Of a stretch of DNA of 64,000 nucleotides, positions 54,130 through 63,361 are shown in pieces. Both the position numbers and the translations under genes were made by a program. Position 1 is the stretch's first letter, and the number at the start of each line of letters is the position of its first letter. Location of the stretch: positions 1-64,000 of the forward strand of contig CATOOV010000007.1 of NCBI GenBank assembly GCA_951801955.1. Direction: 5' to 3'. The notes under the pieces were generated by a model. That model was not told the DNA's origin, did not search any database, and saw nothing but the letters and a program-made list of their open reading frames with translations. The DNA is from an uncultured Lachnospiraceae bacterium. Its GTDB lineage: Bacteria > Bacillota > Clostridia > Lachnospirales > Lachnospiraceae.

Positions 54130-54277
54130 GATTCGGGTGTCAAAAGGTAGTTCCAAAAAACCTTCTTGGCAAATTGCACAAAGAAATACGAACTGTCAGG
54201 ACAAGTCACAACGTTTTGCATCCATTTGTGCAATTTGCCAACATCCTTTTCGAAAACCACCTTTTGACACCCGAATC
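54130..54277 (+). mobile_element. Type D element with terminal inverted repeats
   Basis: GATTCGGGTGTCAAAAGGT (54130-54148) is inverted at 54259-54277 (ACCTTTTGACACCCGAATC). An inner pair (TTGGCAAATTGCACAAA and TTTGTGCAAATTTGCCAA-like) extends the symmetry. The ~148-bp element has no coding capacity. A solo right end is at 34171-34206. Confidence 0.7.
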
Positions 54278-54295
54278 TTTATATAGAAAAAACAC

Positions 54296-54323
54296 TTGCA
54301 GTTTTCTAAAACTGGTGTTAAAA
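54296..54323 (+). promoter_or_regulatory. Candidate promoter of the pheS T-box transcript
   Basis: TTGCAG (54296-54301) and TTAAAA (54318-54323), 16-bp spacer. Moderate match; placed just ahead of the T-box leader. Confidence 0.4.
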
Positions 54324-54324
54324 T

Positions 54325-54645
54325 GGGTTCCATGGAGAAAATCTGTCAAAACGCCGATGGCATTTTGAAAGGAAAAGGCGAAGAAGGTGCCAAGTAGAGA
54401 TCTGTACTGCTTACAGAGAGAGAGGATCGCCGGCTGTAAGTCCTCTTAAGAACAGGCAGGGATCGAATTTCCCACCTGAGCTGCATATCTGAACCCAGGT
54501 TAGTTTAACTTTGGAACATAAAGTAAGATATGACGTTTTTGCACGTTACGCAAATATGAGTGCTTAAGAATCCAGAATTCTTAAGAATCAGGGTGGTACC
54601 GCGGAACATTTCGCCCCTATGCCTTATGGCATAGGGGTTATTTGT
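54325..54645 (+). promoter_or_regulatory. T-box leader, phenylalanine type, with terminator
   Basis: The T-box sequence AGGGTGGTACCGCG is at 54590-54603. Stem I features are visible as AGAGAGAGGATCGCCGG and GAACAGG. The probable specifier TTC (54469-54471) in GAATTTCCC reads phenylalanine, which fits pheS. The terminator stem CCCCTATGCC (54614-54623) with GGCATAGGGG (54628-54637) is followed by TTATTTGTTT. Uncharged tRNA-Phe would favour the antiterminator and allow pheS expression. Confidence 0.92.
54347..54367 (+). repeat. Hairpin repeat (type B) inside the T-box leader start
   Basis: CAAAACGCCGATGGCATTTTG; a diverged copy at the 5' side of the T-box stem I, where it could form an extra hairpin. 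Confidence 0.5.
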
Positions 54646-54649
54646 TTGT

Positions 54650-54760
54650 ATATAGGGAACTTTGTAAAATTTCCTATAAGAGAAAAGCCCTCTGGGCAGG
54701 GTGCGTACTCGCACAAAAGGTAAATATTACTGCGCAATTGTGCTCAGCGCGACAAAATGA
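54650..54760 (+). repeat. Type A repeat between the T-box terminator and pheS
   Basis: ATAGGGAACTTTGTAAAATTTCCTATAAGAG is followed by AAAAGCCCTCTGGGCAGGGTGC and AATTGTGCTCAGCGCGAC. It fills the space between the T-box terminator and the pheS ribosome site, so it is transcribed when the T-box reads through. Confidence 0.7.
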
Positions 54761-54774
54761 AAGGAAAGATAAAT

Positions 54775-55797
54775 ATGATGAAAGAAAAATTAGAACAGAT
54801 CAAAGCGGAAGCAATCCGTGAGATCCAAAATTCTGACGGGCTTGGAAAATTAAATGATGTAAGGGTGGCATTTCTGGGGAAGAAAGGCGAGTTGACAGCC
54901 GTACTCAAAGGTATGAAGGATGTGCTGCCAGAGGAGCGGCCTGTCATTGGGCAGTTGGTTAATGAGACTAGGGAGAGTATTGAGCGGCTGATTGAGGAGA
55001 CGAAAGCAAAACTGGAAGCTGCCGAGCGGGAATATCGGTTAAAACAGGAAGTGATCGACGTCACCCTGCCAGCAAAAAAAAATCGTGTGGGACACCGACA
55101 TCCCAATACCATTGCCTTGGAAGAGGTGGAAAATATTTTTGTGGGCATGGGTTATGAGGTCGTAGAAGGACCAGAAGTAGAGTATGATTACTACAATTTT
55201 GAGGCTTTAAACATCCCGGCAAACCATCCGGCAAAAGATGAGCAGGATACGTTTTATATTAATGACAAGATTGTGCTCCGTACCCAGACATCCCCCGTGC
55301 AGGTGCGCGAGATGGAAAAAGGAAAACTGCCAATCCGAATGATTGCGCCAGGGCGGGTATTCCGTTCCGATGAAGTGGACGCCACCCATTCCCCATCCTT
55401 CCATCAGATTGAAGGGCTTGTGGTAGACAAAAATATTACTTTTGCAGACTTGAAAGGAACCCTTGCTGAGTTTGCAAAAGAACTGTTTGGAGAGGGCACA
55501 AAGGTAAAATTCCGTCCCCATCATTTCCCATTTACGGAGCCAAGCGCCGAGGTGGATGTGACTTGCTTTAAATGCGGCGGGAAGGGCTGCCGATTCTGCA
55601 AAGGTTCCGGCTGGATTGAGATTTTGGGCTGTGGCATGGTGCACCCAAGAGTGTTGAAAATGAGCGGCATTGACCCAGAAGAATATTCTGGTTTTGCCTT
55701 TGGCGTAGGTTTGGAGCGGATTGCACTGCTCAAATATGAGATTGACGATATGCGCCTGTTATATGAAAATGACGACCGTTTCTTAAAACAATTTTAG
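54775..55797 (+). CDS. pheS: Phenylalanyl-tRNA synthetase alpha subunit
   Basis: I choose ATG 54775 (MMKEKLEQI) since AAGGAAAG lies nine bases upstream; ATG 54757 would add six repeat-derived residues. The 340-aa class II enzyme has an N-terminal coiled coil, motif 1 and 2 regions ([36 protein letters not shown]) and motif 3 ([14 protein letters not shown]). Confidence 0.96.
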   Translation: MMKEKLEQIKAEAIREIQNSDGLGKLNDVRVAFLGKKGELTAVLKGMKDVLPEERPVIGQLVNETRESIERLIEETKAKLEAAEREYRLKQEVIDVTLPAKKNRVGHRHPNTIALEEVENIFVGMGYEVVEGPEVEYDYYNFEALNIPANHPAKDEQDTFYINDKIVLRTQTSPVQVREMEKGKLPIRMIAPGRVFRSDEVDATHSPSFHQIEGLVVDKNITFADLKGTLAEFAKELFGEGTKVKFRPHHFPFTEPSAEVDVTCFKCGGKGCRFCKGSGWIEILGCGMVHPRVLKMSGIDPEEYSGFAFGVGLERIALLKYEIDDMRLLYENDDRFLKQF

Positions 55798-56105
55798 CAG
55801 CAGGACTATTGAAAATGAAAATAATGGGTAATTGCGAGATTATTGAATTTGTGCATGGAATTTTAATCAATGGTAAGATTTAGGATCCAGTGAAAAATAT
55901 CATTCAGATGTTTTAAATTTATTTGGAAAAGGATGAATGTTTCTTTTTCATCAGGGGGATAAACCTCAACCGCAGGCAAAAGCCTCTTTTGAGGTTTCTG
56001 GCAGTTTGGGTTCTATGCCCTATAGCGTGGGTTTTTGAATCATTACAGTAATTTAACTTTTTCACAATTACCAATAGGTTAGACAGAAGAAAGGAATAGA
56101 GAGAT
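55798..56105 (+). other. Gap between pheS and pheT
   Basis: 308 bp, unusual for pheST which are normally adjacent. It holds a hairpin around AACCTCAA / TTGAGGTT (about 55968-56002) and a CCCTATAGCGTGGGTTTTTG stretch that looks terminator-like. No ORF or second T-box motif was found. pheT has AAAGGAAT upstream. Confidence 0.5.
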
Positions 56106-58526
56106 ATGAATACATCATTATCATGGATCAAAGCTTACGTCCCAGATTTGGATGTAACAGCACAGGAATATACCGATGCAATGACGCTTTCCGGCTCCAA
56201 AGTGGAAGGATTTGAAAAGCTGGATGCGGATCTGGATAAGATTGTGATTGGACAGATCACAAAGATTGAGAAACACCCAGATGCAGATAAACTGGTGGTT
56301 TGCCAGGTCAATATTGGAACTGGGGAGGAGATCCAGATCGTTACAGGGGCCTCCAATGTCAGGGAAGGCTATAAAGTTCCAGTAGTTTTGGACGGCGGAC
56401 GTGTTGCCGGAGGACACGATGGAAAGAAAACGCCAGGAGGGATTAAAATCAAAAAAGGAAAGCTCAGAGGCGTACCTTCCAATGGTATGATGTGCTCAAT
56501 TGAAGAGCTTGGTTCAACCAGGGATATGTACCCGGAAGCGCCAGAGGAAGGGATTTACATTTTTGGGGAAGATGCAGTGGTAGGAGAGAGTGCTGTGACA
56601 GCGTTGGGGCTTGATGATATAGTATTTGAATATGAGATCACTTCCAACCGTGTGGATTGTTTTGGCGTGCTTGGGCTTGCCAGGGAAGCGGCGGCTACCT
56701 TTGGCAAGGAATTTAAGCCTCCCGTGGTGCCGGAAACTGGAAATCAGGAGGATGTAAACAACTATATCAAAGTCACGGTAAAGGATTCGGAACTTTGTCC
56801 CAGATATTGTGCAAGGGTGGTAAAAAATATTAAAATTGCCCCTTCCCCTCAGTGGATGCAGCGCCGTCTTGCCTCACAGGGAATCCGCCCCATTAATAAT
56901 ATCGTGGATATCACCAACTACGTGATGGAGGAGTATGGACAGCCCATGCATGCATACGACCTCGATACCATTGCAGGGAAAGAGATTGTTGTGCGCCGCG
57001 CCGCAAACGATGAGAAATTTGTGACCCTGGACGGGCAGGAGCGGACAATGGATGAATCCGTTTTGATGATTTGCGATGGGGAAAAAGCAGTTGGAATCGC
57101 CGGAATTATGGGCGGGGAAAATTCTATGATTACGGACAATGTACAGACCATGCTGTTTGAGGCGGCATGTTTTGATGGTACCAATATCCGTCTTTCCAGT
57201 AAAAAAATTGGCCTTCGGACAGATGCCTCTGGAAAATTTGAAAAAGGTCTGGATCCCAATAATGCGATAGATGCCATCAACCGTGCCTGCCAGTTGATTG
57301 AGGAACTTGGCGCCGGAGAAGTCGTGGGCGGTGTTGTGGATGTCTATGGCAAAGTGAAAGAGGGCAGGAGGGTTTCTTTTGATGCACAGAAAGTCAATCA
57401 GTTGTTGGGGACAGAGATTGATAAGGAAACTATGATCAGTTATTTTAAGAAAATTGACTTGGATTATGATTTTGACAAGGATGAAGTGATTGTGCCATCC
57501 TGGAGGCAGGATTTGGAGTGCCTGGCAGATTTGGCAGAAGAAGTGGCAAGATTTTATGGATACGACAATATTCCAACCTCCCTGCCAAGCGGAGAGGCAA
57601 CGACTGGAAAATTATCCTTTAAACTGAGAGTGGAGGCATTGGCGAGAGATACGGCAGAGTTCTGCGGGTTCAGCCAGGGCATGACCTATTCTTTTGAAAG
57701 CCCAAAAGTATTTGATAAACTGCTGATTCCAGAGGACAGTAAATTGCGCAAAACGGTTGTGATTTCCAATCCGCTGGGAGAGGATTTCAGTATTATGCGA
57801 ACCATTTCCCTGAACGGAATGCTTACCTCCCTTTCTACAAATTTTAACCGCAGAAATAAAAATGTCCGTCTCTATGAGCTGGGAAATATTTACCAGCCAA
57901 AGCAGATTCCAGTGACAGAGCTTCCTGAAGAACGGATGCAGTTTACCTTGGGAATGTATGGAGAGGGCGATTTCTACACCATGAAGGGCGTGGTAGAGGA
58001 ATTTTTTGACAAAGCAGGGCTTCACGGAAAGGAAACCTATGATCCCAATGCCGGAAAACCTTTCCTTCATCCAGGCAGGCAGGCGAATGTGATTTACGAT
58101 GGAAAGGTAGTGGGGTATTTGGGTGAAATCCATCCCCAGGTGGCAGACAATTATGAAATCAAAGATCGTGTCTATATTGCCGTGATTGATATGCCAGAAA
58201 TTACGGCGTTGGCAAGTTTTGACCGCAAATATCAGGGGATCGCAAAATTCCCTGCCGTAAACCGGGATATCAGTATGGTGATGCCAAAGCATATTTTGGT
58301 AGGGGAAGTGGAGAAGGTATTTGACTCTAAGGGAGGACAATATCTGGAAGGTTATGAATTATTTGACCTCTATGAGGGCGCCCAGATTAAATCTGGTTAT
58401 AAGTCCGTAGCATATTCTCTCACGTTCCGCGCCAAGGATAAGACCTTGGAGGAGGCAGATTATGCGCCGGCAATGAACAAAATTTTAAAGGCATTGGAAG
58501 AAATGGGAATTGAACTTAGAAAGTAA
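56106..58526 (+). CDS. pheT: Phenylalanyl-tRNA synthetase beta subunit
   Basis: An 806-aa subunit. In order: an N-terminal tRNA-binding EMAP-like domain ([16 protein letters not shown], about residues 53-68), the B3/B4 editing domain ([24 protein letters not shown]), B5, a class II-like core ([16 protein letters not shown]) and a C-terminal FDX-ACB domain ([13 protein letters not shown]). Length is normal. Confidence 0.96.
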   Translation: MNTSLSWIKAYVPDLDVTAQEYTDAMTLSGSKVEGFEKLDADLDKIVIGQITKIEKHPDADKLVVCQVNIGTGEEIQIVTGASNVREGYKVPVVLDGGRVAGGHDGKKTPGGIKIKKGKLRGVPSNGMMCSIEELGSTRDMYPEAPEEGIYIFGEDAVVGESAVTALGLDDIVFEYEITSNRVDCFGVLGLAREAAATFGKEFKPPVVPETGNQEDVNNYIKVTVKDSELCPRYCARVVKNIKIAPSPQWMQRRLASQGIRPINNIVDITNYVMEEYGQPMHAYDLDTIAGKEIVVRRAANDEKFVTLDGQERTMDESVLMICDGEKAVGIAGIMGGENSMITDNVQTMLFEAACFDGTNIRLSSKKIGLRTDASGKFEKGLDPNNAIDAINRACQLIEELGAGEVVGGVVDVYGKVKEGRRVSFDAQKVNQLLGTEIDKETMISYFKKIDLDYDFDKDEVIVPSWRQDLECLADLAEEVARFYGYDNIPTSLPSGEATTGKLSFKLRVEALARDTAEFCGFSQGMTYSFESPKVFDKLLIPEDSKLRKTVVISNPLGEDFSIMRTISLNGMLTSLSTNFNRRNKNVRLYELGNIYQPKQIPVTELPEERMQFTLGMYGEGDFYTMKGVVEEFFDKAGLHGKETYDPNAGKPFLHPGRQANVIYDGKVVGYLGEIHPQVADNYEIKDRVYIAVIDMPEITALASFDRKYQGIAKFPAVNRDISMVMPKHILVGEVEKVFDSKGGQYLEGYELFDLYEGAQIKSGYKSVAYSLTFRAKDKTLEEADYAPAMNKILKALEEMGIELRK

Positions 58527-58534
58527 GGGAATAT

Positions 58535-59710
58535 ATGGATGTAAAAGATTTTTATTACGATCTGCCCCAAGAATTAATTGCCCAGGATCCTTTAAATGAC
58601 CGTTCCAGTTCGCGGCTTTTAGTACTGCATAAAGAAAATGGGGCATTGGAACATAAGCATTTCCCAGCGATTTTGGATTATCTCAATCCTGGGGACTGCC
58701 TGGTGCTCAACAATACAAAGGTAATTCCAGCAAGGCTTTTTGGGGAACGGGAAGGCACACAGGGTAAGATAGAGATCCTATTGTTAAAGCGCAGGGAAAA
58801 GGATCTCTGGGAGACGCTGGTCAAGCCAGGGAAGAAGGCAAGACCAGGCACGCGCATCCTTTTTGGGGGCGGTCTGCTGGTTGGAGAGGTTGCGGACATT
58901 GTGGAGGACGGCAACCGTCTGATTCGGTTCCGCTATGAGGGGATTTTTGAGGAAATCCTCGATCGTCTGGGGCAGATGCCCCTTCCTCCCTATATCACCC
59001 ATCAATTAAAGGATAAGAACCGTTACCAGACGGTGTATGCAAAATTTGACGGTTCCGCGGCTGCTCCCACAGCAGGGCTTCATTTTACGCCAGAGCTTTT
59101 GGAGGAAATCCGCAAAAGAGGGATTCGCATTGCAGAGGTAACGCTGCATGTGGGGCTGGGAACATTTCGTCCAGTGAAGGCGGAACATGTGCAGGAACAC
59201 CATATGCATTCAGAGTTTTATCAGCTTGACCAGGAAGCGGCAGATATCATCAATCAGACGAAGCAAAGCGGCGGCAGGGTAGTCTGTGTGGGAACCACAA
59301 GCTGCCGCACGGTGGAATCCGCAGCGGCAAGGCTGAGGGAAGAGACGATAACAAGCTGCCAAATGGTGGAACCCGCAGCGGCAAGGCTGAGGGAAAAAGC
59401 TTTAACATCGACAAATGCAGAATGCCAGGCAGGGATTCCATTATCACAGGAAATTGTGCAGGGAAACGGTTATGAAACAGAGCGTATTTGGGTGAAGCCA
59501 TGCAGCGGCTGGACCGATATTTTTATTTATCCAGGTTATCAGTTTCAGGTGTTGGATGCCCTGATCACAAATTTCCATCTTCCAGAATCTACGTTGGTAA
59601 TGTTGGTGTCGGCGCTTGCCGGAAGGGAACAGATCCTGCACGCTTATCAAGAGGCAGTGGAACAAAAATATCGTTTTTTCAGCTTTGGGGATGCGATGTT
59701 AGTTTTATGA
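58535..59710 (+). CDS. queA: S-adenosylmethionine:tRNA ribosyltransferase-isomerase
   Basis: A 391-aa enzyme that builds epoxyqueuosine on tRNA. It has [47 protein letters not shown] and the final [13 protein letters not shown] and [12 protein letters not shown]. It is about 45 residues longer than usual because of an in-frame expansion between [14 protein letters not shown] and [19 protein letters not shown]; the expansion contains an 18-residue tandem duplication. All other family motifs are present, so it may still be active. pheT ends 8 bp upstream. Confidence 0.93.
   Translation: MDVKDFYYDLPQELIAQDPLNDRSSSRLLVLHKENGALEHKHFPAILDYLNPGDCLVLNNTKVIPARLFGEREGTQGKIEILLLKRREKDLWETLVKPGKKARPGTRILFGGGLLVGEVADIVEDGNRLIRFRYEGIFEEILDRLGQMPLPPYITHQLKDKNRYQTVYAKFDGSAAAPTAGLHFTPELLEEIRKRGIRIAEVTLHVGLGTFRPVKAEHVQEHHMHSEFYQLDQEAADIINQTKQSGGRVVCVGTTSCRTVESAAARLREETITSCQMVEPAAARLREKALTSTNAECQAGIPLSQEIVQGNGYETERIWVKPCSGWTDIFIYPGYQFQVLDALITNFHLPESTLVMLVSALAGREQILHAYQEAVEQKYRFFSFGDAMLVL
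59297..59404 (+). repeat. 54-bp in-frame tandem duplication inside queA
   Basis: ACAAGCTGCCGCACGGTGGA (59297) recurs as ACAAGCTGCCAAATGGTGGA at 59351, and GCAGCGGCAAGGCTGAGGGA occurs in both units. The period is exactly 54 bp (18 codons). Confidence 0.85.
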
Positions 59711-59796
59711 TTTCTTAAAAATATCGTTTTTCAAGTAAATGTAAGTATTGAAAACCTTATGAAACTTGTCATGCGATACATGACGTGCGATTCACA

Positions 59797-59820
59797 GCAA
59801 GAACGCTGGCAGCGTATTTG
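59797..59820 (+). repeat. Hairpin repeat (type B) after queA
   Basis: CAAGAACGCTGGCAGCGTATTTG; a diverged copy in the 188-bp gap between queA and the phosphatase gene, in which nothing else is evident. Confidence 0.55.
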
Positions 59821-59898
59821 AATTGAAAAAAGAAATTATGTACTTGTTGTGGATAGACAAAAACGTGGGATATACCAAATCTGAGGAGAGGATATGGT

Positions 59899-60699
59899 TT
59901 GAGTACTTATGTAATCAGTGATATTCATGGCTGTTATGAGGAGTTTCTTAGGATGCTTAAGAAAATCAATTTTTCTGATGCAGACAGCCTGATTGTGGCA
60001 GGAGATTCGATTGAAAGGGGCGGACATAGCTTTGAAATGCTGAAGTGGATAGAATCTTGTCCTGCAAATGTCCAGATAATTCGGGGAAATCATGAGGAGG
60101 AATTTGCAGCATGTATTGACCTGATGGTCTGGCTTGATGAGAAAGAGGGGTTGGAAACAGATTATTGTTCCAATAAGGAAACGGAAGCACTATATAGTTC
60201 TGTAAAATATTTTTTTAAAAATCAGGGGGAGGCTGGTTTGTACTTTGATTTGTATGGCACAATCAATACCCTTGTGAATCATTCTGGCGTTACTTTAGAG
60301 GAGTTATGCAGATGGAGAAAAATGATAAGGAACATGCCCTATTACAAGGAACTGACAGTTGGAGACAGGGATTGTGTTGTGGTTCATGCAGGATATGCAC
60401 CGAAATTTGAGGATGTGGCCGCTTTGTTTTCCAGGTTGGAGGATTTTTATCTGTATGCCAGAGAGGAATCTTTTCAATTAGGAGGAAAACGGCATGGAAT
60501 GGTAATCGCAGGGCATACGCCCACAATTTCCAAAGGGACGTTTGCCTATAACCAGGGAAAGGTATTTCGGCATTATGAGAAAGAAAAAGACTGCGTGTTC
60601 TATGATATTGACTGTGGATGCGTGTTTCGAAACAAAAATCCAGATGCAGGGCTTGCCTGTATCCGGCTGGAGGATGAAACGATCTTTTATATAAAATGA
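59899..60699 (+). CDS. PPP-family metallophosphatase
   Basis: A 266-aa protein starting at TTG 59899 (MSTYVISDIHG); the site GAGGAGAGG lies upstream and no in-frame ATG fits. The metal-binding motifs are SDIHG (D8, H10), GDSIERG (D36) and RGNHEE (N64, H65), then VVHAGY and IAGHTPT. This is the order of the serine/threonine or bis(5'-nucleosyl)-tetraphosphatase superfamily. Target unknown. Confidence 0.88.
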   Translation: MSTYVISDIHGCYEEFLRMLKKINFSDADSLIVAGDSIERGGHSFEMLKWIESCPANVQIIRGNHEEEFAACIDLMVWLDEKEGLETDYCSNKETEALYSSVKYFFKNQGEAGLYFDLYGTINTLVNHSGVTLEELCRWRKMIRNMPYYKELTVGDRDCVVVHAGYAPKFEDVAALFSRLEDFYLYAREESFQLGGKRHGMVIAGHTPTISKGTFAYNQGKVFRHYEKEKDCVFYDIDCGCVFRNKNPDAGLACIRLEDETIFYIK

Positions 60700-60804
60700 A
60701 GGTTCAAAAAGTAGGAGGAAAACGGCATCTATCATGGATAAATTCCAAAGGAATCTTTTGGAGTGTGTCAGAAACCAGTTGTTCAATAGGATCAAATTAA
60801 TCGT

Positions 60805-60856
60805 AAAACCCTCACGGCAAGCGGGTGGAATATCACAGCTTGCTGTGGGGGTTTTT
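60805..60856 (+). terminator. Terminator after the phosphatase gene, left frame of the IbrAB-like locus
   Basis: AAAACCCTCACGGCAAGC pairs with GCTTGCTGTGGGGGTTTT, followed by T. The same hairpin design recurs at 63309-63358. Confidence 0.8.
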
Positions 60857-61272
60857 GTCTATCGCTTATTCGTAAATTATTTATCTATGGCTTATTCATA
60901 GCTGCACTTGACATATATCAAGGCTCATAAGGCAGTGGTATATACTAAGTTTATCGAAAAAAAGAAAAAACAAAAACATATATAAAATATTTTTTATTAT
61001 TGGGAATGTGATAAAACATTTTTGGTATTTGCAGGTGGAATTTTTATGCTTCCTTACATGAGCTTTGTATTTTTTTAAATTTAGAACTATATGCTGTCTT
61101 CCTTAGTGTTATGTATTTGACTCTGTAGGATGGAAGGAACTAGAAAAATATGGAAAATCCTGTTGAGATGGAGAAGTGGAAGTAGTATAATGACAAATGG
61201 TAATTATTTCCATATTTGGATGATGCCAGGGGAGAGTATAATACGCAGACAGCCAAAAAGGAGAGACCAAAA
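60857..61272 (+). other. AT-rich gap with promoter for the IbrA-like gene
   Basis: About 415 bp. No gene is supported in the first part. TTGAGA (61163-61168) and TATAAT (61186-61191) with a 17-bp spacer form a good promoter. A short frame ending at about 61165 (SVGWKELEKYGKSC) looks like the tail of a lost gene. Confidence 0.55.
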
Positions 61273-62592
61273 ATGGTACGGCAATACCAAGAAAAAAATG
61301 TATATGAAGCACTTCAAGAACGTTTTCATTTTTTGTTTCAGGAATTTGAAAATATCTATATTTCTTTTAGCGGAGGAAAAGACAGTGGCGTATTATTAAA
61401 TTTATTGTTGGATTTTAAGCGTGAGTATTATCCAGATCGGTTAATTGGTTTATTCCATCAAGATTTTGAAGCACAATACACAGTGACAACCGAGTATGTA
61501 GAGCGGACGTTTCGACGGTTGGAACATGAAGTGGAGCCTTATTGGGTGTGCCTACCCATGGCTACCCGGACAGCGCTCAGCAGTTATGAAATGTATTGGT
61601 ATCCATGGGATGATACCAAGAAAGATATCTGGGTGCGCCCTATGCCCCAACATCCCTATGTAATCAATATGCGAAATCCATTTCATCATTATCGTTATCG
61701 TATGCCCCAGGAAGATTTGGCAAAACAGTTTGGCAGGTTTTACAAGGAACAGCACAGAAGGGGAAAAACAGTCAGCCTTCTGGGAATACGGGCGGAGGAA
61801 TCCCTGCAACGTTACAGCGGATTTCTAAATAAGAAGTATGGTTACCAGGGGGAATGTTGGATTTCCAAGCAGTTTAAGGATGTTTGGTGTGCATCCCCCC
61901 TTTATGATTGGACAAACAGTGATGTGTGGGCGGCAAATTATAAATTTGGATATGATTATAACAGATTGTATGATTTGTATTACAAAGCGGGATTGAAGCC
62001 AAGCCAGATGCGGGTTGCGTCTCCTTTTAACGATTACGCCAAAGACAGCCTGAATTTGTACCGGGTGATTGACCCTGAAATCTGGACTAGGTTGGTGGGC
62101 AGGGTCCGGGGAGCAAATTTTGCTGCGGTTTATGCCAGGACAAAGGCAATGGGGTATCGGAATATTACGCTTCCAGAGGGGCACACCTGGGAATCTTATA
62201 CAAAATTTTTGCTGGACACCCTTCCTGTGAGGCTTAGAAATAATTATGTAAAGAAATTTCGGACATCCATTAAATTTTGGCATGAGACGGGTGGCGGGTT
62301 ATCTGAGGAGACCATCCAGGAATTGTTAGACCATGGCTACCATATCCAAAGGAATGGCGTGTCAAATTATACCGTAAATAAAAATTCCAGGATTGTATTT
62401 ATTGGTAAAATTCCGGATCATACGGACGACATCAAGTCCACCAAAGATATTCCAAGCTGGAAGAGGATGTGTTATTGTATCCTCAAAAATGACCATATTT
62501 GTCGGTTTATGGGATTTGGATTGTCAAGAAAAGAACAGGAACAGATAGATCTTATACGAAAGAAGTACGGAGGATTTGTAAATGAGCGATAA
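61273..62592 (+). CDS. IbrA-like PAPS reductase-family (DUF3440) protein
   Basis: I place the start at ATG 61273, with AAGGAGAG seven bases upstream, giving 439 aa. The P-loop SFSGGKDSG (residues 31-39) is that of the PP-loop ATPase/PAPS reductase fold. LLGIRAEES and SPLYDWTNSDVW follow, as in the DUF3440 proteins related to E. coli IbrA. The downstream ParB-like gene overlaps by 11 bp, the IbrA-IbrB arrangement. It adenylates or modifies an unknown substrate; in E. coli the pair affects surface immunoglobulin-binding proteins. Mobile-element association is known for the family. Confidence 0.8.
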   Translation: MVRQYQEKNVYEALQERFHFLFQEFENIYISFSGGKDSGVLLNLLLDFKREYYPDRLIGLFHQDFEAQYTVTTEYVERTFRRLEHEVEPYWVCLPMATRTALSSYEMYWYPWDDTKKDIWVRPMPQHPYVINMRNPFHHYRYRMPQEDLAKQFGRFYKEQHRRGKTVSLLGIRAEESLQRYSGFLNKKYGYQGECWISKQFKDVWCASPLYDWTNSDVWAANYKFGYDYNRLYDLYYKAGLKPSQMRVASPFNDYAKDSLNLYRVIDPEIWTRLVGRVRGANFAAVYARTKAMGYRNITLPEGHTWESYTKFLLDTLPVRLRNNYVKKFRTSIKFWHETGGGLSEETIQELLDHGYHIQRNGVSNYTVNKNSRIVFIGKIPDHTDDIKSTKDIPSWKRMCYCILKNDHICRFMGFGLSRKEQEQIDLIRKKYGGFVNER

Positions 62593-63199
62593 AACATATA
62601 AGAGTCCTGCATACCAGGTGATACCAGTACCTTTTGAAAAAATTGTACCCAATACATATAATCCGAATGCCGTCGCACCGCCGGAAATGCGGCTTTTGTA
62701 TGACAGTATCAAAGAAGATGGATATACAATGCCAATTGTCTGTTATTATTCCAAAACACAGGATGTCTATGTGATTGTAGATGGGTTCCACCGATATCGG
62801 ATTATGAAAGAACACAAGGATATTTATAAGCGGGAACATGGAATGCTTCCAGTGACTGTCATTGACAAACCTCTTTCCAATCGAATGGCGAGTACCATAC
62901 GGCATAACCGGGCGAGAGGCGCCCATGATGTGGAACTGATGAGCAATATTGTAAAAGAGATTCATGAGATTGGAAGGTCGGATGCCTGGATTTCTAAACA
63001 TATGGGCATGAGCAGGGATGAGATTCTGCGTCTGAAACAAATTACGGGTTTGACTGCATTGTTCCGCGATATCAAGTTTGGGCAGGCATGGAAGCCTGTG
63101 GAGGAAGAACAAAACGCCCAAAAAACGACGAAAACTAGCAAAAAAAAGGCGGAAAAAGCACAGCAAAGCGAGGAGGAAGAACCCATCGAGGAGTTATAG
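62582..63199 (+). CDS. IbrB-like ParB/Srx-fold protein
   Basis: A 205-aa protein with a ParB N-terminal-like domain: VPFEKIVPNTYNPN, SIKEDGYTMPIV, VIVDGFHRYRI and RHNRARGAHD. A helical segment with HTH look follows (SDAWISKHMGMSRDEILRLK) and the C-terminus is a Lys/Glu-rich tail. ParB-fold proteins of this type bind CTP or ATP. It pairs with the IbrA-like protein through overlapping genes. Confidence 0.82.
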   Translation: MSDKTYKSPAYQVIPVPFEKIVPNTYNPNAVAPPEMRLLYDSIKEDGYTMPIVCYYSKTQDVYVIVDGFHRYRIMKEHKDIYKREHGMLPVTVIDKPLSNRMASTIRHNRARGAHDVELMSNIVKEIHEIGRSDAWISKHMGMSRDEILRLKQITGLTALFRDIKFGQAWKPVEEEQNAQKTTKTSKKKAEKAQQSEEEEPIEEL

Positions 63200-63308
63200 T
63201 GCAATGAAAAAACTCGAATCCTGTACCTGAATTCTAGGATGGGATCTTGAACTATGCCTATAAGCAGCAAGCAAATAGCAATGGCGGGATTCCCTGAAAC
63301 ATCAAGTC

Positions 63309-63358
63309 AAAACCCCCACAGCAAGTATTCAGGAAAGTTACTTGCTATGGGGGGTTTT
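63309..63358. terminator. Terminator between the IbrB-like gene and aroA
   Basis: AAAACCCCCACAGCAAGTA pairs with TACTTGCTATGGGGGGTTTT. It serves both convergent genes and closely resembles the hairpin at 60805-60856. Confidence 0.8.
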
Positions 63359-63361
63359 ATG

